A stretch of 64,000 nucleotides of DNA from Pseudomonas sp. JUb42 (GTDB lineage Bacteria; Pseudomonadota; Gammaproteobacteria; Pseudomonadales; Pseudomonadaceae): the NCBI RefSeq assembly GCF_024807945.1, contig NZ_JANUFD010000007.1, forward strand, positions 310,001 through 374,000. The letters run 5' to 3'. Under the pieces are notes generated by a model. The model worked only from the letters and a program-made list of their open reading frames with translations, searched no databases and was not told the DNA's origin. Within the stretch, counting starts at the first letter, position 1; every line of letters starts with the position of its first letter. Positions 1 to 9,398 of this stretch are shown here, piece after piece. The translations under genes were made by a program, and so were the position numbers.

Positions 1-1083
1 ATACAGCCCCGGTGACTTCAGCGACTCCATGGTCTTGGACGACACTTCGCGGGTGTCGATCCCGCCCAGGGTCACTTCGGCGGTGCGATAGCCCTCGGTG
101 CCGGCCGGGACCACTTGCCAGCACGCCAGGCGATTGGCGATATCGGCAAGTTCTGCGTGGGTGTACTGCTTCATCGGCCTGGACACGAACCAGTGCTCGG
201 CAATCAGGGTGGCCATCTTCTTGGTGAAGATCTCGCCCAGCAGGGTTTTCAGCTCGCTGTTGGGCCGCTCGCTCTGTTGCTCGGCCAGCCACTGGGCGGC
301 GTCATGGTCGGGCAACAGGTTGATTTCCACGGCATCGCCGGGGTGCCAGAACGAAGAAATCTGCAGAATCGCCGGGCCGCTCAGGCCCCGGTGAGTGAAC
401 AGGATGTTTTCGCGAAAGCTCATGTCATTGCAGCTGACCAGGCAATCCACCGAAGTACCGGACAGCTCGCCGCACAATTCCTTTAGCTGATCGGTGATGG
501 TGAAAGGCACCAGCCCCGCGCGGGTTGGCAGCAGGGCATGACCGAACTGCTTGCCCACCTGATAGCCGAAGCCGGTGGCGCCCAGGGTCGGGATCGACAG
601 GCCGCCGGTGGCGATGACCAGAGAGGTGCAATCGAGAGTGCCGAGGGTGGTATTCAGCGAGTAACCGGTTTCGGTTTTTTCGATCTGCTGCACCGAGGTA
701 TCCATATGCAGGCTGGCACCGGCCTTCTGACATTCGTCGAGGAGCATTTCCAGAATGTCGCTGGACTTGTTATCGCAGAACAGCTGGCCGAGCTTTTTCT
801 CGTGGTACGGCACGCCATGCTTGCCGACCATCTCGATGAAATCCCACTGGGTATAACGGGCCAGGGCGGACTTGCAGAAGTGCGGGTTCTGCGAGAGGAA
901 ATTGCCCGGCTCGGTGTACATATTGGTGAAATTGCAGCGCCCGCCGCCAGACATGAGGATCTTCTTGCCGGGCTTGTTGGCGTGATCGATCAACATCACC
1001 TTGCGCCCGCGATTGGCGGCGGTCAGGGCACACATCAAACCGGCGGCACCGGCGCCGATGATCACTACGTCAGTAACGGGCAC
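1..1083 (-). CDS. NAD(P)/FAD-dependent oxidoreductase, HI0933 (YhiN/BaiN) family, 3' end outside window
   Basis: A flavoprotein of the HI0933 family; the physiological substrate of most members is unknown. The N-terminus reads VPVTDVVIIGAGAAG, a Rossmann dinucleotide-binding motif for FAD, followed about 40 residues later by the family motif KKILMSGGGRCNFTN. The start is GTG at 1083, preceded by a good Shine-Dalgarno GAGGAAA; no nearby ATG fits as well. 361 codons are visible and the frame is still open at base 1, so about 30-50 residues are missing compared with the usual 390-420. It lies just downstream of dbpA on the same strand, separated by a REP doublet. The family call is firm; the function is not. 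Confidence 0.9.
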   Translation of the reverse strand, partial: MPVTDVVIIGAGAAGLMCALTAANRGRKVMLIDHANKPGKKILMSGGGRCNFTNMYTEPGNFLSQNPHFCKSALARYTQWDFIEMVGKHGVPYHEKKLGQLFCDNKSSDILEMLLDECQKAGASLHMDTSVQQIEKTETGYSLNTTLGTLDCTSLVIATGGLSIPTLGATGFGYQVGKQFGHALLPTRAGLVPFTITDQLKELCGELSGTSVDCLVSCNDMSFRENILFTHRGLSGPAILQISSFWHPGDAVEINLLPDHDAAQWLAEQQSERPNSELKTLLGEIFTKKMATLIAEHWFVSRPMKQYTHAELADIANRLACWQVVPAGTEGYRTAEVTLGGIDTREVSSKTMESLKSPGLY

Positions 1084-1113
1084 TGCTGTTTCCTCGGGTA
1101 TCTGGGATGACGC

Positions 1114-1180
1114 ATTCGCGAATAAATTCGCTCCCACAGGAGCTTGAATATGACCTGTGGGAGCGAATTCATTCGCGAAG
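1114..1180. repeat. REP doublet, family 1, short and inverted arrangement
   Basis: Two REP units face each other with their GTGGGAGCG heads inward and only 17 bases between, so the order is reversed compared with the other doublets here. One unit carries GCGAATAAATTCGC and the other GCGAATTCATTCGC. It sits in the 105 bp gap between dbpA and the flavoprotein gene and touches the dbpA stop, so it may stabilise the 3' end of the dbpA message. Confidence 0.9.
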
Positions 1181-1188
1181 CTTTTGAA

Positions 1189-2568
1189 TTACAAAATGCG
1201 CACGCGCAACGACTTGCCCTTGATTTTGCCGTTGTTCAAACGCTCCAGCGCCTGTTTGGCGACGCTGCGTTCGACTGCGACATAGGCCTGGAAGTCGAAA
1301 ATGGCGATCTTGCCGACCTGGGCGCCGGGGATGCCGGCATCACCGGTGAGGGCGCCGAGGATGTCGCCGGGGCGCAGCTTGTCCTTGCGCCCGGAACCGA
1401 TGCACAGAGTGCTCATGGTCGGCAGCAGCGGGCCACCGCCAGCGTTTTTCAGGTCGTCCAGTTGCTTCCATTGCAGGGCGGCTTTCTGGATTTCTTCGAT
1501 GGCGCGGGCACGCTGGCTTTCCGACGGGGCGACCAGGCTGATGGCAATCCCGGTCTCACCGGCACGACCGGTACGGCCGACGCGGTGAATGTGCATTTCC
1601 GAATCACGGGCCAGCTCGACGTTGATCACCATGTCCAACGCGTCGATGTCCAGACCGCGCGCGGCGACGTCAGTGGCGACCAGTACCGAGGTACTGCGGT
1701 TGGCAAACATTGCCAACACCTGGTCACGATCGCGCTGCTCCAGGTCGCCGTGCAGGCCGACGGCAGAGATGCCCTTGGCGGTCAGGTGATCGACCACTTC
1801 CTGGCACTGCTGTTTGGTGAAACAGAACGCCACGCAGGATTGCGGACGGAAATGCGCGAGCACCTTCACGACTGCGTCCATGCGGTCTTCGGGAGAAATC
1901 TCGTAGAAAATCTGCTCGATCTGGCTGTCGGCATGCAGCGCCTCGACCTTGACCGTCTGCGGGTCGCGCATGAACTTGGACGACAACTGCTTGATGCCCA
2001 CCGGGTAAGTGGCGGAGAACAGCAGGGTCTGCCGCTTGGCCGGGGTCTGGCTGATGATGTCGGCGATGGCGTCGTAGAAGCCCATGTCGAGCATGCGGTC
2101 GGCTTCGTCGAGGATCAGGGTATTCAGGCCGTCGAGGACCAGCGAGCCCTTGCGCAGGTGCTGCTGGATACGACCGGGCGTGCCGACGATGATGTGCGCG
2201 CCGTGTTCCAGGGAACCGATTTGCGGGCCAAACGGCACGCCGCCACACAGGGTCAGGACCTTGATGTTGTCCTCGGAACGGGCCAGGCGACGGATTTCCT
2301 TGGCCACCTGGTCAGCCAGTTCACGGGTCGGACACAACACCAGCGCCTGACAGCCGAAATACCGTGGATTGATCGGGTTCAGCAGGCCGATACCGAACGC
2401 AGCGGTCTTGCCGCTACCGGTTTTAGCCTGGGCGATCAGGTCCATGCCCTTGAGAATCACCGGCAGGCTCTGCGCCTGAATCGGCGTCATCTCGGCATAA
2501 CCAAGGGACTCCAGGTTAGCCAGCATGGCGGCGGACAGGGGCAAAGTATTGAAAGCGGTGTTGGTCAC
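1189..2568 (-). CDS. dbpA: ATP-dependent RNA helicase DbpA
   Basis: A DEAD-box helicase that acts on 23S rRNA during assembly of the large ribosomal subunit. The order is: Q-motif (MTPIQAQSLP), Walker A (AKTGSGKT), PTREL, TPGR, DEAD, SAT (LFSATYP), then ARGLD and HRVGRTGR in the second RecA lobe. The last 75 residues form the DbpA RNA-binding domain (RKDKLRPGDILGALTG). The start is set at GTG 2568, giving MTNTAFNTLPLS, which matches the family N-terminus; a TTG at 2583 would add five residues. Length is 459 aa, as usual for DbpA. It is transcribed toward the flavoprotein gene. Confidence 0.95.
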   Translation of the reverse strand: MTNTAFNTLPLSAAMLANLESLGYAEMTPIQAQSLPVILKGMDLIAQAKTGSGKTAAFGIGLLNPINPRYFGCQALVLCPTRELADQVAKEIRRLARSEDNIKVLTLCGGVPFGPQIGSLEHGAHIIVGTPGRIQQHLRKGSLVLDGLNTLILDEADRMLDMGFYDAIADIISQTPAKRQTLLFSATYPVGIKQLSSKFMRDPQTVKVEALHADSQIEQIFYEISPEDRMDAVVKVLAHFRPQSCVAFCFTKQQCQEVVDHLTAKGISAVGLHGDLEQRDRDQVLAMFANRSTSVLVATDVAARGLDIDALDMVINVELARDSEMHIHRVGRTGRAGETGIAISLVAPSESQRARAIEEIQKAALQWKQLDDLKNAGGGPLLPTMSTLCIGSGRKDKLRPGDILGALTGDAGIPGAQVGKIAIFDFQAYVAVERSVAKQALERLNNGKIKGKSLRVRIL

Positions 2569-2706
2569 GGTCTGAACCTGCAAAACAAAATGTTGCGCAG
2601 TGTATCAGGTCGCAAAGCCATCAGGCTGGCTCCCGCCGGGTGGACGTATTTCTGGGGGGCACGTATGCCAGATTGCGAAGCGGATGTCAGGGTGTAATGG
2701 GGTTTG

Positions 2707-2798
2707 GTGGGAGCCGGCTTGCTGGCGATGGCGTCGTGTCAGTCGTTGACGCCATTGCGAGTGCTTCGCACTCGATCGCCACCAAGGCGGCTCCCACC
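2707..2798. repeat. REP doublet, family 3 (GGGAGCCGGCTTGCTGGCGA type)
   Basis: Inverted units with the head GTGGGAGCCGGCTTGC on the left and its partner ending GGCGGCTCCCACC on the right, flanking a short internal dyad (GAGTGCTTCGCACTC). A reverse-complement relative lies at 63856-63947. It is placed between the stop of the MFS gene and the start of dbpA. Confidence 0.85.
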
Positions 2799-2808
2799 GG
2801 CCCTGCTG

Positions 2809-4251
2809 TTAATGCTCAACATCCGTCGGCTGCCGCGCAGGCTGGGTCGCTTCCTTGGCGGTGGTCTTGGATGGTAGTTGCAGGAAGATCCCGGCTGCGA
2901 ACATCGCCAGTACGCCCACCGAGAGGAAGGTCAGCTGGAAGGCGCCCAGAACGCTGCTGACTTCGCCGGTCGCGACCTGGTCGGTAAAGCCGCCGAGCAG
3001 GGCGGCGGCACAAGCTACGCCGAAGCTCAGGGAGAGTTGCGCGACCACCGACAGCAGGCTGTTGCCGCTGGCGGCGCTGGCGTCGTCGAGGTCGATCAGG
3101 GTGACGGTGTTCATCGCCGTGAACTGCAGAGAGTTGACCGCGCCCAGGCAGGCCAGCAGGGCCAGCAAGGCCCAGTACGGCGTGTCGGCGCCGACCAGTG
3201 CCACGCTCGCCAGCAGGATGCCCAGCAGCAAGGTGTTGCCGGTCAGGATGATGCGGTAGCCCAGGCGCTCGATCAGCCAGCGGGCCAGGGACTTGGCGAT
3301 CATTGCCGAAGCCGCCAGAGGCAGCATGCTCATCCCCGCTTCAGCAGGCGAATAACCCATGCCCACTTGCAGCAGCAAGGGTACGAGGAACGGCAGGGCG
3401 CCGCTGCCCAGGCGGGCGAACAGGTTGCCGAGGATGCCCACCGCAAAGGTGCGCGTACGGAACAGTGACGGTGAAAACAGCGGCGCGGCGGTATGCCCGG
3501 CGCGCAGCCAGTAGGCCGCCAGACAGCCCATGCCGCCGAACAGCAGCAGGACCACCCGCAGGTGCGACAGATGCAACTCACCCAGACCTTCCAGGGCGAT
3601 GGTGATCAGCACCATTGCCGCGCCGAACAGGACGAAGCCGACGCCGTCAAAGCGGGTCCGTCCGCCGCCCTGCAAGTCCGGAATGAAGCGCTTGATCGCG
3701 TAGCAGCCCGCCAGGCCCACGGGGATATTGATCAGGAAGATCCAGTGCCAGCTCAGGTACTGCACCATCCAGCCACCCAACGTCGGGCCGAGCAACGGGC
3801 CGAGCAGGCCGGGCACGGTGATGAAGCCCATGATCCGCACCAGTTCCGAACGCGGGTAGGCACGCAGCACGATCAGGCGCCCGATAGGTAGCATCAACGC
3901 ACCACCGAGGCCTTGAATCACTCGGGCACCGACCAGCAGGTTCAGCGACCAGGACAGGGCACACAGCAGCGAGCCGAAGCTGAACAGCAGCACGGCGCTG
4001 AAGAAGATCTGCTTGATGCCGAAGCGATCCGCCAGCCAGCCCGATGCCGGGATCAGCAGGGCGATGGTCAGCATGTAGGCGATGATCACCGACTGCATGC
4101 GCAGCGGATCTTCGGACAGCGAATGGGCCATGGACGGCAGCGCGGTATTGAGGATCGTGCCGTCCAGGCTTTGCATGAAGAAAGCGATGGCGACCACCCA
4201 GGGCAGCCAGCGCAGGGTTTGGGCATCCAGAATCGGCGTGGTGGTGGGCAT
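2809..4251 (-). CDS. mdtD: MFS exporter of the DHA2 (EmrB/QacA, MdtD-like) family
   Basis: A 14-helix-type drug:H+ antiporter of the inner membrane. The N-terminus LPWVVAIAFFMQSLDGTILNTALP is typical of the family and carries the helix-1 motif D (LDGTILNTALP). ADRFG and the motif C region GLLGPLLGPTLGGW in helix 5 follow, as does NIPVGL in helix 6. The start is ATG 4251 (MPTTTP) with AAGGA upstream; an upstream frame to 4302 lacks a ribosome site. Length is 480 aa. The substrate cannot be told from sequence, and the symbol is given by family resemblance. The gene appears single, flanked by REP elements on both sides. Confidence 0.88.
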   Translation of the reverse strand: MPTTTPILDAQTLRWLPWVVAIAFFMQSLDGTILNTALPSMAHSLSEDPLRMQSVIIAYMLTIALLIPASGWLADRFGIKQIFFSAVLLFSFGSLLCALSWSLNLLVGARVIQGLGGALMLPIGRLIVLRAYPRSELVRIMGFITVPGLLGPLLGPTLGGWMVQYLSWHWIFLINIPVGLAGCYAIKRFIPDLQGGGRTRFDGVGFVLFGAAMVLITIALEGLGELHLSHLRVVLLLFGGMGCLAAYWLRAGHTAAPLFSPSLFRTRTFAVGILGNLFARLGSGALPFLVPLLLQVGMGYSPAEAGMSMLPLAASAMIAKSLARWLIERLGYRIILTGNTLLLGILLASVALVGADTPYWALLALLACLGAVNSLQFTAMNTVTLIDLDDASAASGNSLLSVVAQLSLSFGVACAAALLGGFTDQVATGEVSSVLGAFQLTFLSVGVLAMFAAGIFLQLPSKTTAKEATQPARQPTDVEH

Positions 4252-4344
4252 GTGGGGCAGGGGTCCTTTGATTATTCTTTGAGATGAATCTTGTGGAGGC
4301 AAATTATGGGGGCAGTCCTGTTGGCGCGGTTTGAGAGCGCGAAT

Positions 4345-4436
4345 CGTGGGAGCGAATTCATTCGCGAAAGCTGTCGTTCAGGCAACAGATGAGCGTCGAA
4401 TGTACTGGCCTCTTCGCGAATAAATTCGCTCCCACA
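4345..4436. repeat. REPIN, family 1
   Basis: Head-out doublet: GTGGGAGCG with GCGAATTCATTCGC on the left, and the inverted unit with GCGAATAAATTCGC on the right, about 45 bases apart. It occupies the gap between the PmbA-like gene's 3' end and the MFS gene's 5' end. Confidence 0.92.
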
Positions 4437-4481
4437 GAATCTGTCTCCACAGAGTGCCCCAATAAATCCCCCAATCCTGTA

Positions 4482-5807
4482 CTACAAGGTCAAAGTCAGG
4501 CGGCTGATCAGCGCCCCCGGCAGATGATTGGAATCGGTCTGGCGCTGGCTATAGGTACTGGCCGAGAGCAGGAGTTCCCGCTCTGCGGTCAATTCTTCAA
4601 GTGCGCTGCCCAGCAGGCTGTATACGCTGTCATCGAAACGCATGGTGCTGACCGGTGCCTGGATCTTGCCGTCCTCCACCCAAAAAGTGGCAAAGCGGGT
4701 CATGCCGGTCAGGCGCGCGGCCGGTTGGTCGGAGTAGTTCAGATACCAGAGGTTGCTGATATACAGGCCGGTGCCGAGCTTGTGCAGAATGTCCTCGAGC
4801 GCCAGAGTCCCCGGCGCCATGCTCAAGGCACTGGGCGACTCGCCCCAACCGGCGCCGTTGGCTTGCAGGTTGTACTCGGCGGCGCTGCGGGAGCCGACCA
4901 GTTGTTCCCTGGCCACGCCGCCTGCGATCAGCGACAGATCCCGACGCGGATAACCTTCGCCGGAGAACGCCGGCGACAGCGAACCAATGACCTGCTCATC
5001 GATGCTCACCAACGGGCTGAGCTGCACGTCGCCGTTGTACAGGCGCTGCAACGGGCTGCTTTTGCTGGCCAGGTCCTGGGCCGAGAAGCCGCCCCAGCAG
5101 AGCATGCTCATGACTTCTTCCAGCGCCGCCGGGGCCAGATAGGCGCGGTATTGGCCGGGAGCCAGGGTGCGCAGGGGCTGGCCGAGAAACTCCAGTTGCT
5201 CGCGCGCCAGTTGCAGGCGTCGGGCGAAGGCGTCGTCATCCCAGGTATGTCCGGCGTAATTGGCTTTAACCGCCTGGCCGTTGGTGTGAAACAGGCTCCA
5301 GTCGAAATTGAAGCTATTGGCCTGATGCCAGCCCAGCGCGCCCCAGGAACTGGCAAAGCCGCGATACAGCGGCCCGGCGGCGTAGAAACCGACCAGATCC
5401 AGACCCGCAGCCAGACTGTCGATGCGCTCGACCACATGGGTGGCGTCCGGCAGCGGCTGGCTCTGTACCTGGCTGCTGAACCAGTCCTGGGTATTGGGCA
5501 GCAGATACGGATCGCGAGGCAGCAGGATCAGGGTTTCGCGCAACTGCTGCAACGCGTCGTGCAAGCGCTGACGATCCACCTCGGTGTCGCCCGCGAGGGT
5601 CAGTTGCAGGTCGGCATGGCGGCCGTCGTCGATCAGCTTGAAACTCAGGCTGGCCTGTTGCACCCGCCCGGCCTGGCGCACCTTGGCGTGGTTGAAGCGG
5701 ATGAAGTCCGAGACCTCGGCGCTGTAGGCCAGGGTGAATTGTTCCGTGCCGGTCAGCGCGCCCTTGAGCGTCGCGACCAGATCTTCAAACTGCTGTTGAT
5801 GGGACAT
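4482..5807 (-). CDS. TldD/PmbA family protein, PmbA (TldE)-like subunit
   Basis: The non-catalytic partner type of the TldD/TldE metalloprotease, a heterodimer that degrades unfolded peptides and matures microcins and the PQQ precursor. Length is 441 aa, as in PmbA, and no HExxxH zinc motif is visible, as expected for the TldE side. The start ATG overlaps the stop of the upstream TldD-like gene (TGATG), so the two are translationally coupled and probably form a dimer. The sequence (for example FYAAGPLYRGFASSWGALGW) looks like a divergent paralog group rather than classical PmbA, so I give no symbol. Confidence 0.85.
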   Translation of the reverse strand: MSHQQQFEDLVATLKGALTGTEQFTLAYSAEVSDFIRFNHAKVRQAGRVQQASLSFKLIDDGRHADLQLTLAGDTEVDRQRLHDALQQLRETLILLPRDPYLLPNTQDWFSSQVQSQPLPDATHVVERIDSLAAGLDLVGFYAAGPLYRGFASSWGALGWHQANSFNFDWSLFHTNGQAVKANYAGHTWDDDAFARRLQLAREQLEFLGQPLRTLAPGQYRAYLAPAALEEVMSMLCWGGFSAQDLASKSSPLQRLYNGDVQLSPLVSIDEQVIGSLSPAFSGEGYPRRDLSLIAGGVAREQLVGSRSAAEYNLQANGAGWGESPSALSMAPGTLALEDILHKLGTGLYISNLWYLNYSDQPAARLTGMTRFATFWVEDGKIQAPVSTMRFDDSVYSLLGSALEELTAERELLLSASTYSQRQTDSNHLPGALISRLTLTL

Positions 5808-7249
5808 CAGGCATCCCCTCCAAATACATCGACCGAAGAGAATACGCAGGCTGGCGACGCATGCCCGACCCGCACCACCTGGTTGGGTTCGCCCTTGCCG
5901 CAGTTGGGCGTGCCCAACACCTTGAAGGTGGTGGCGTCGCCCACGGCGCTGAGGTTGCGCCAGAACTGCGCGGAAATGCCCCGGTAGTTGGGGTTCTTGA
6001 CCACGCCCTTGAGTTCACCGTTCTCGATCAACTGGCCCCACTCGCAGCCGAACTGGAATTTGTTGCGCGCATCGTCGATGGACCATGAGCGGTTGGTCGA
6101 CATCAGGATGCCGCGCTCGATGCCGCCGATCAGCTGTTCCATCGTCTTGTCGCCGGGCTCGATATTGAGGTTGGCCATGCGATCGATGGGCGGGCGGTTC
6201 CAGCTGCAGGCGCGGCTGTTGGCTACGCCCGGCAGCCCGGCGCGGAACTGCGACAGTGCGCCACCCAACGGCCGCTCCAGCAGGCCGTCGCGGATCAGAA
6301 ACTGCTTGCTGGCGGCAGTGCCGTCATCGTCGAAGGCATAACTGGCGAGTTGCTCGGGAATCTCCGGGTCGAAGGTCACGTTGAGCAGACTGGAGCCGTA
6401 TTGCAGATGGCCGAAGTCGCTGGCTTTGACGAAGCTGGTGCCGGCGTAATTGCGCTCGTCGCCGAGGATACGGTCCAGTTCCAGCGGGTGGCCGATGGAT
6501 TCATGGATCTGCAAAGTCATCTGGTCCGGCAGCAACAGCAGGTCGCGCGGACCCTGTGGCGTATTGGGCGCCATGATCAGTTGCAGCGCCTGATCGGCGA
6601 CTTTGGCCGCCGCGCCGATCAGTCCGCACTGGGCGATGACTTCGGCGCCGCCCTGCTGACCAAAGTTTTCCCGACCCAGGCTGCGGCTCTGGCTGTCCTG
6701 GCCGTCGTAGGCGGTGACGCTCATGCCGGGGAAAACAAAGCGTTGGGCCTGACGAATCTCGGCGCCTGCGCTATTCAGGTAGATCTGCTCGACGTTTTCC
6801 AGGCCCAGGCTGACCTGCCAGTTCACCAGTCGTGAGTCGGCGGGCACGGCGGCTGATTCCTGCGCAAGCAACGCGTAGCAATCGCTCAGGGACGGGAACA
6901 GCAGGTGCTGATTGGGCGACAGGTAGTCGGCTTGGGCGGTCGACACCGCTTGTTCACTCAGGTCGAGCAACGCATGGGGCGCCAGACGCCGGGCCTGCTC
7001 TTCTGCCTGCTCCAAAGCCGCCTGCAAACCGCGCAGGGAAACGTCATTGGTGGCGGCGTAGGCTTCCACGCCATTGAGGCGCACGGTGAGCATCGCGCCT
7101 TCGTCGCTGCTCAGGTGCGGCGGCTCGGCGACGTTCTTGCGCACCGAAAGGTGTTGGCTGGTCTGTTTGACGTAACGCAGGGAGAAGAACTGGGCTCGGC
7201 TGCGCAGGGCGGCAAACCGCTGCTTGAGCTGGGCGGAGAGATCGAACAT
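5807..7249 (-). CDS. TldD/PmbA family protein, TldD-like catalytic subunit
   Basis: A zinc metallopeptidase subunit. The family HExxxH motif is seen as HESIGH at residues 249-254, followed by PLELDRILGDERNYAG. The start is ATG 7249 (MFDLSAQLKQ), preceded by GGAG eight bases upstream; the frame is open further upstream only because it runs through the REPIN at 7307-7396. Length is 480 aa, the TldD size. It is cotranscribed with the PmbA-like gene (one-base overlap). The substrate is unknown. The HESIGHPLELD context differs from the HEAIGHGLEGD I recall for canonical TldD, so this may be a second TldD/E set in the genome. Confidence 0.87.
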   Translation of the reverse strand: MFDLSAQLKQRFAALRSRAQFFSLRYVKQTSQHLSVRKNVAEPPHLSSDEGAMLTVRLNGVEAYAATNDVSLRGLQAALEQAEEQARRLAPHALLDLSEQAVSTAQADYLSPNQHLLFPSLSDCYALLAQESAAVPADSRLVNWQVSLGLENVEQIYLNSAGAEIRQAQRFVFPGMSVTAYDGQDSQSRSLGRENFGQQGGAEVIAQCGLIGAAAKVADQALQLIMAPNTPQGPRDLLLLPDQMTLQIHESIGHPLELDRILGDERNYAGTSFVKASDFGHLQYGSSLLNVTFDPEIPEQLASYAFDDDGTAASKQFLIRDGLLERPLGGALSQFRAGLPGVANSRACSWNRPPIDRMANLNIEPGDKTMEQLIGGIERGILMSTNRSWSIDDARNKFQFGCEWGQLIENGELKGVVKNPNYRGISAQFWRNLSAVGDATTFKVLGTPNCGKGEPNQVVRVGHASPACVFSSVDVFGGDA

Positions 7250-7306
7250 GCAGGGCAGCTCCGATTTTGGAGTGAAGTTACGCAAGTCCTGACGTTGCGA
7301 AATCCC

Positions 7307-7396
7307 TGTGGGAGCGGATTCATCCGCGAAGAGGCCCGCACATCGATAAATTATCGTCGCCTGGAATGCCGCCTTCGCGAATGAATTCGCTCCCAC
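7307..7396. repeat. REPIN, family 1
   Basis: The left unit has the covariant arm GCGGATTCATCCGC, the right unit the standard GCGAATGAATTCGC, about 45 bases apart. It shares the 329 bp gap between the TldD-like gene and betA with a second, different REP doublet at 7483-7571. Confidence 0.92.
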
Positions 7397-7482
7397 CAGA
7401 ATGACCATGAGCAGGCATTTAGCGTTGAAACAATGCGTCTAGAGTAGGCCTCTGGAGAGCGAGCATCAAGCGATGCACGTAT

Positions 7483-7571
7483 GTAGGACCGGCTTTAGCC
7501 GGGAGGTCGCAAGGGCTGGCGATAGAGGTGTATCGACCGTGCCGACACCTCCCGGCAAAAGGCGGTCCTAC
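7483..7571. repeat. REP doublet, family 2 (GTAGGACCGGCTTTAGCCGG type)
   Basis: GTAGGACCGGCTTTAGCCGG followed by GAGGTCG, then the inverted copy ending GGCGGTCCTAC. The right end is 7 bases from the betA stop codon, a likely position for 3' end protection of the betIBA message. Confidence 0.85.
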
Positions 7572-7578
7572 AAGGTTC

Positions 7579-9264
7579 CTATTTAATCTCCCGCACAGGC
7601 TTGCCCCGCACCGGCCGTTCTCCGGCAACGAAATACGCCGCCGTGCTGCGCGGCAGCGGTTTGCGGCCACGGATCTTGTCGGCGATTTTCTCGGCGATCA
7701 TGATCGTTGGCGCATTGAGGTTGCCGGTGGTGATGATCGGCATGATCGAGGCATCGACCACGCGCAGACCCTGCATGCCATGCACGCGGCCTTCGCCGTC
7801 GACCACAGCCATATCGTCGGTGCCCATCTTGCACGAGCAGGACGGGTGGAACGCGGTCTCGGCGTGTTCGCGGACAAACTTGTCGAGTTGCTCGTCGGTC
7901 TGCACCTCGATGCCGGGGCTGATCTCGCGGCCACGGTACGGGTCCAGCGCTGGCTGCTGCATGATCTCCCGGGTCAGGCGGATGCCGTCGCGGAACTCCT
8001 GCCAGTCCTGTTCGGTGGCCATGTAATTGAACAGGATGCTCGGGTACTCGCGCGGATCCTTGGATTTGATCTGCACCCGGCCACGGCTGGGCGAGCGCAT
8101 CGAGCCGACGTGGGCCTGAAAGCCGTGCTCTTTCACGCCGTTGCTGCCGTTGTAATTAATCGCCACGGGCAGGAAGTGGTACTGAATATTCGGCCATTCG
8201 AATTCCGCACGGGAGCGGATAAAACCACCGGCCTCGAACTGGTTGCTGGCGCCAATGCCCTTGCCGAGGAACATCCATTTCGCGCCAATGGGTGGCTGGT
8301 TCCACCACAGCAACGACGGATACAGCGACACTGGCTGGGTGCAGGCGTATTGCAGGTACATTTCCAAGTGATCCTGCAGGTTCTGGCCGACCCCCGGCAG
8401 GTCATGAACCACGGGAATGTCGAGCTTCTTCAGCACTTGCGCCGGGCCGACGCCGGAGCGTTGCAGCACTTGTGGCGAGGCGATGGCGCCGCTGCATAGC
8501 AGTACTTCCTTGCGTGCGCGGGCCTCGGTCGGGGTATTGCTGTCGCCGACCAGATACGTCACGCCGATGGCACGCTTGCCTTCGAAGAGGATGCGATCGG
8601 TCAGGGCGTGGGTGACGATGGTCAGGGTCGTGCGTTTCTTCGCTTCGTCCAGGTAACCGCGCGCAGTACTGGCGCGACGGCCTTGCGGGGTCACGGTGCG
8701 GTCCATCGGGCCAAAGCCTTCCTGCTGATAACCGTTGAGGTCGTCGGTACGCGGGTAACCGGCTTGAACGCCTGCTTCGACCATGGCATGGAACAGCGGA
8801 TTATTGCCGGCCTTGGGCGTGGTCACACTGACCGGACCGTCGCCGCCGTGGTAATCGTTGGGGCCGATATCGCGGGTTTCCGCCTTGCGGAAATACGGCA
8901 GGCAGTCGAGATAGGTCCAGTCTTCCAGGCCCGGCAACTTGGCCCAGCCGTCGTAGTCCATGGCGTTGCCACGGATGTAACACATGCCGTTGATCAGCGA
9001 CGAGCCACCCAGGCCCTTGCCGCGACCGCACTCCATGCGGCGGTTGTTCATGTGCGGCTCGGGGTCGGTCTCGTAGGCCCAGTTATAGCGGCGGCCCTGT
9101 AGCGGAAAGGCCAGGGCGGCGGGCATCTGGGTACGGAAATCAAACCGATAGTCCGGGCCGCCTGCTTCCAGCAGCAGCACGGTGACGCCCGGGTCTTCGG
9201 TGAGACGGGCTGCCAGGGTGTTACCGGCCGAACCTGCGCCGATGATGATGTAGTCGTATTCCAA
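7579..9264 (-). CDS. betA: Choline dehydrogenase
   Basis: An FAD-dependent, membrane-associated GMC oxidoreductase that oxidises choline to betaine aldehyde, and can take it on to betaine. The N-terminal [20 protein letters not shown] is the ADP-binding fold. [15 protein letters not shown] is the GMC signature 1 region, and [16 protein letters not shown] signature 2. The catalytic His region is [11 protein letters not shown] near the C-terminus. The start is TTG 9264, with GGAG eight bases upstream; the longer frame to 9483 runs through repeat DNA. Length is 561 aa (family about 560). It is the last gene of betI-betB-betA. Confidence 0.96.
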   Translation of the reverse strand: MEYDYIIIGAGSAGNTLAARLTEDPGVTVLLLEAGGPDYRFDFRTQMPAALAFPLQGRRYNWAYETDPEPHMNNRRMECGRGKGLGGSSLINGMCYIRGNAMDYDGWAKLPGLEDWTYLDCLPYFRKAETRDIGPNDYHGGDGPVSVTTPKAGNNPLFHAMVEAGVQAGYPRTDDLNGYQQEGFGPMDRTVTPQGRRASTARGYLDEAKKRTTLTIVTHALTDRILFEGKRAIGVTYLVGDSNTPTEARARKEVLLCSGAIASPQVLQRSGVGPAQVLKKLDIPVVHDLPGVGQNLQDHLEMYLQYACTQPVSLYPSLLWWNQPPIGAKWMFLGKGIGASNQFEAGGFIRSRAEFEWPNIQYHFLPVAINYNGSNGVKEHGFQAHVGSMRSPSRGRVQIKSKDPREYPSILFNYMATEQDWQEFRDGIRLTREIMQQPALDPYRGREISPGIEVQTDEQLDKFVREHAETAFHPSCSCKMGTDDMAVVDGEGRVHGMQGLRVVDASIMPIITTGNLNAPTIMIAEKIADKIRGRKPLPRSTAAYFVAGERPVRGKPVREIK

Positions 9265-9278
9265 GAGATATCTCCATG

Positions 9279-9398
9279 GGGAGCTGCAAGCTGCAAGGAA
9301 AAGCAGTTCGCGTGTTGCTGCGGTCGATGAGCGGTAGTTCAAGCTGCGTTTGATCTGGCTTGCCGCTTGAAGCTTGTCGCTTGGAGCTTGGAGCTGCT
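9279..9398. repeat. AGCTTG/CAAGCT-rich inverted repeat element between betB and betA
   Basis: The ends carry GAGCTGCAAGCTGCAAG on the left and CTTGGAGCTTGGAGCTGC on the right, near inverses of each other, with further CTTGAAGCTTGTCGCTTG units inside. It fills the whole betB-betA gap from the betB stop to just before the betA ribosome site. This is an iterated AGCTT-type element unlike the REP families elsewhere in the window. Confidence 0.65.

Noticed and set aside
7309..7340. Recurring peptide CGSEFIRE in several frames, at first sight a shared protein motif
   Set aside because: It is the translation of the family 1 REP head and palindrome, so it marks repeats and not proteins. Where it extends an N-terminus (TldD-like gene) a later start was chosen.
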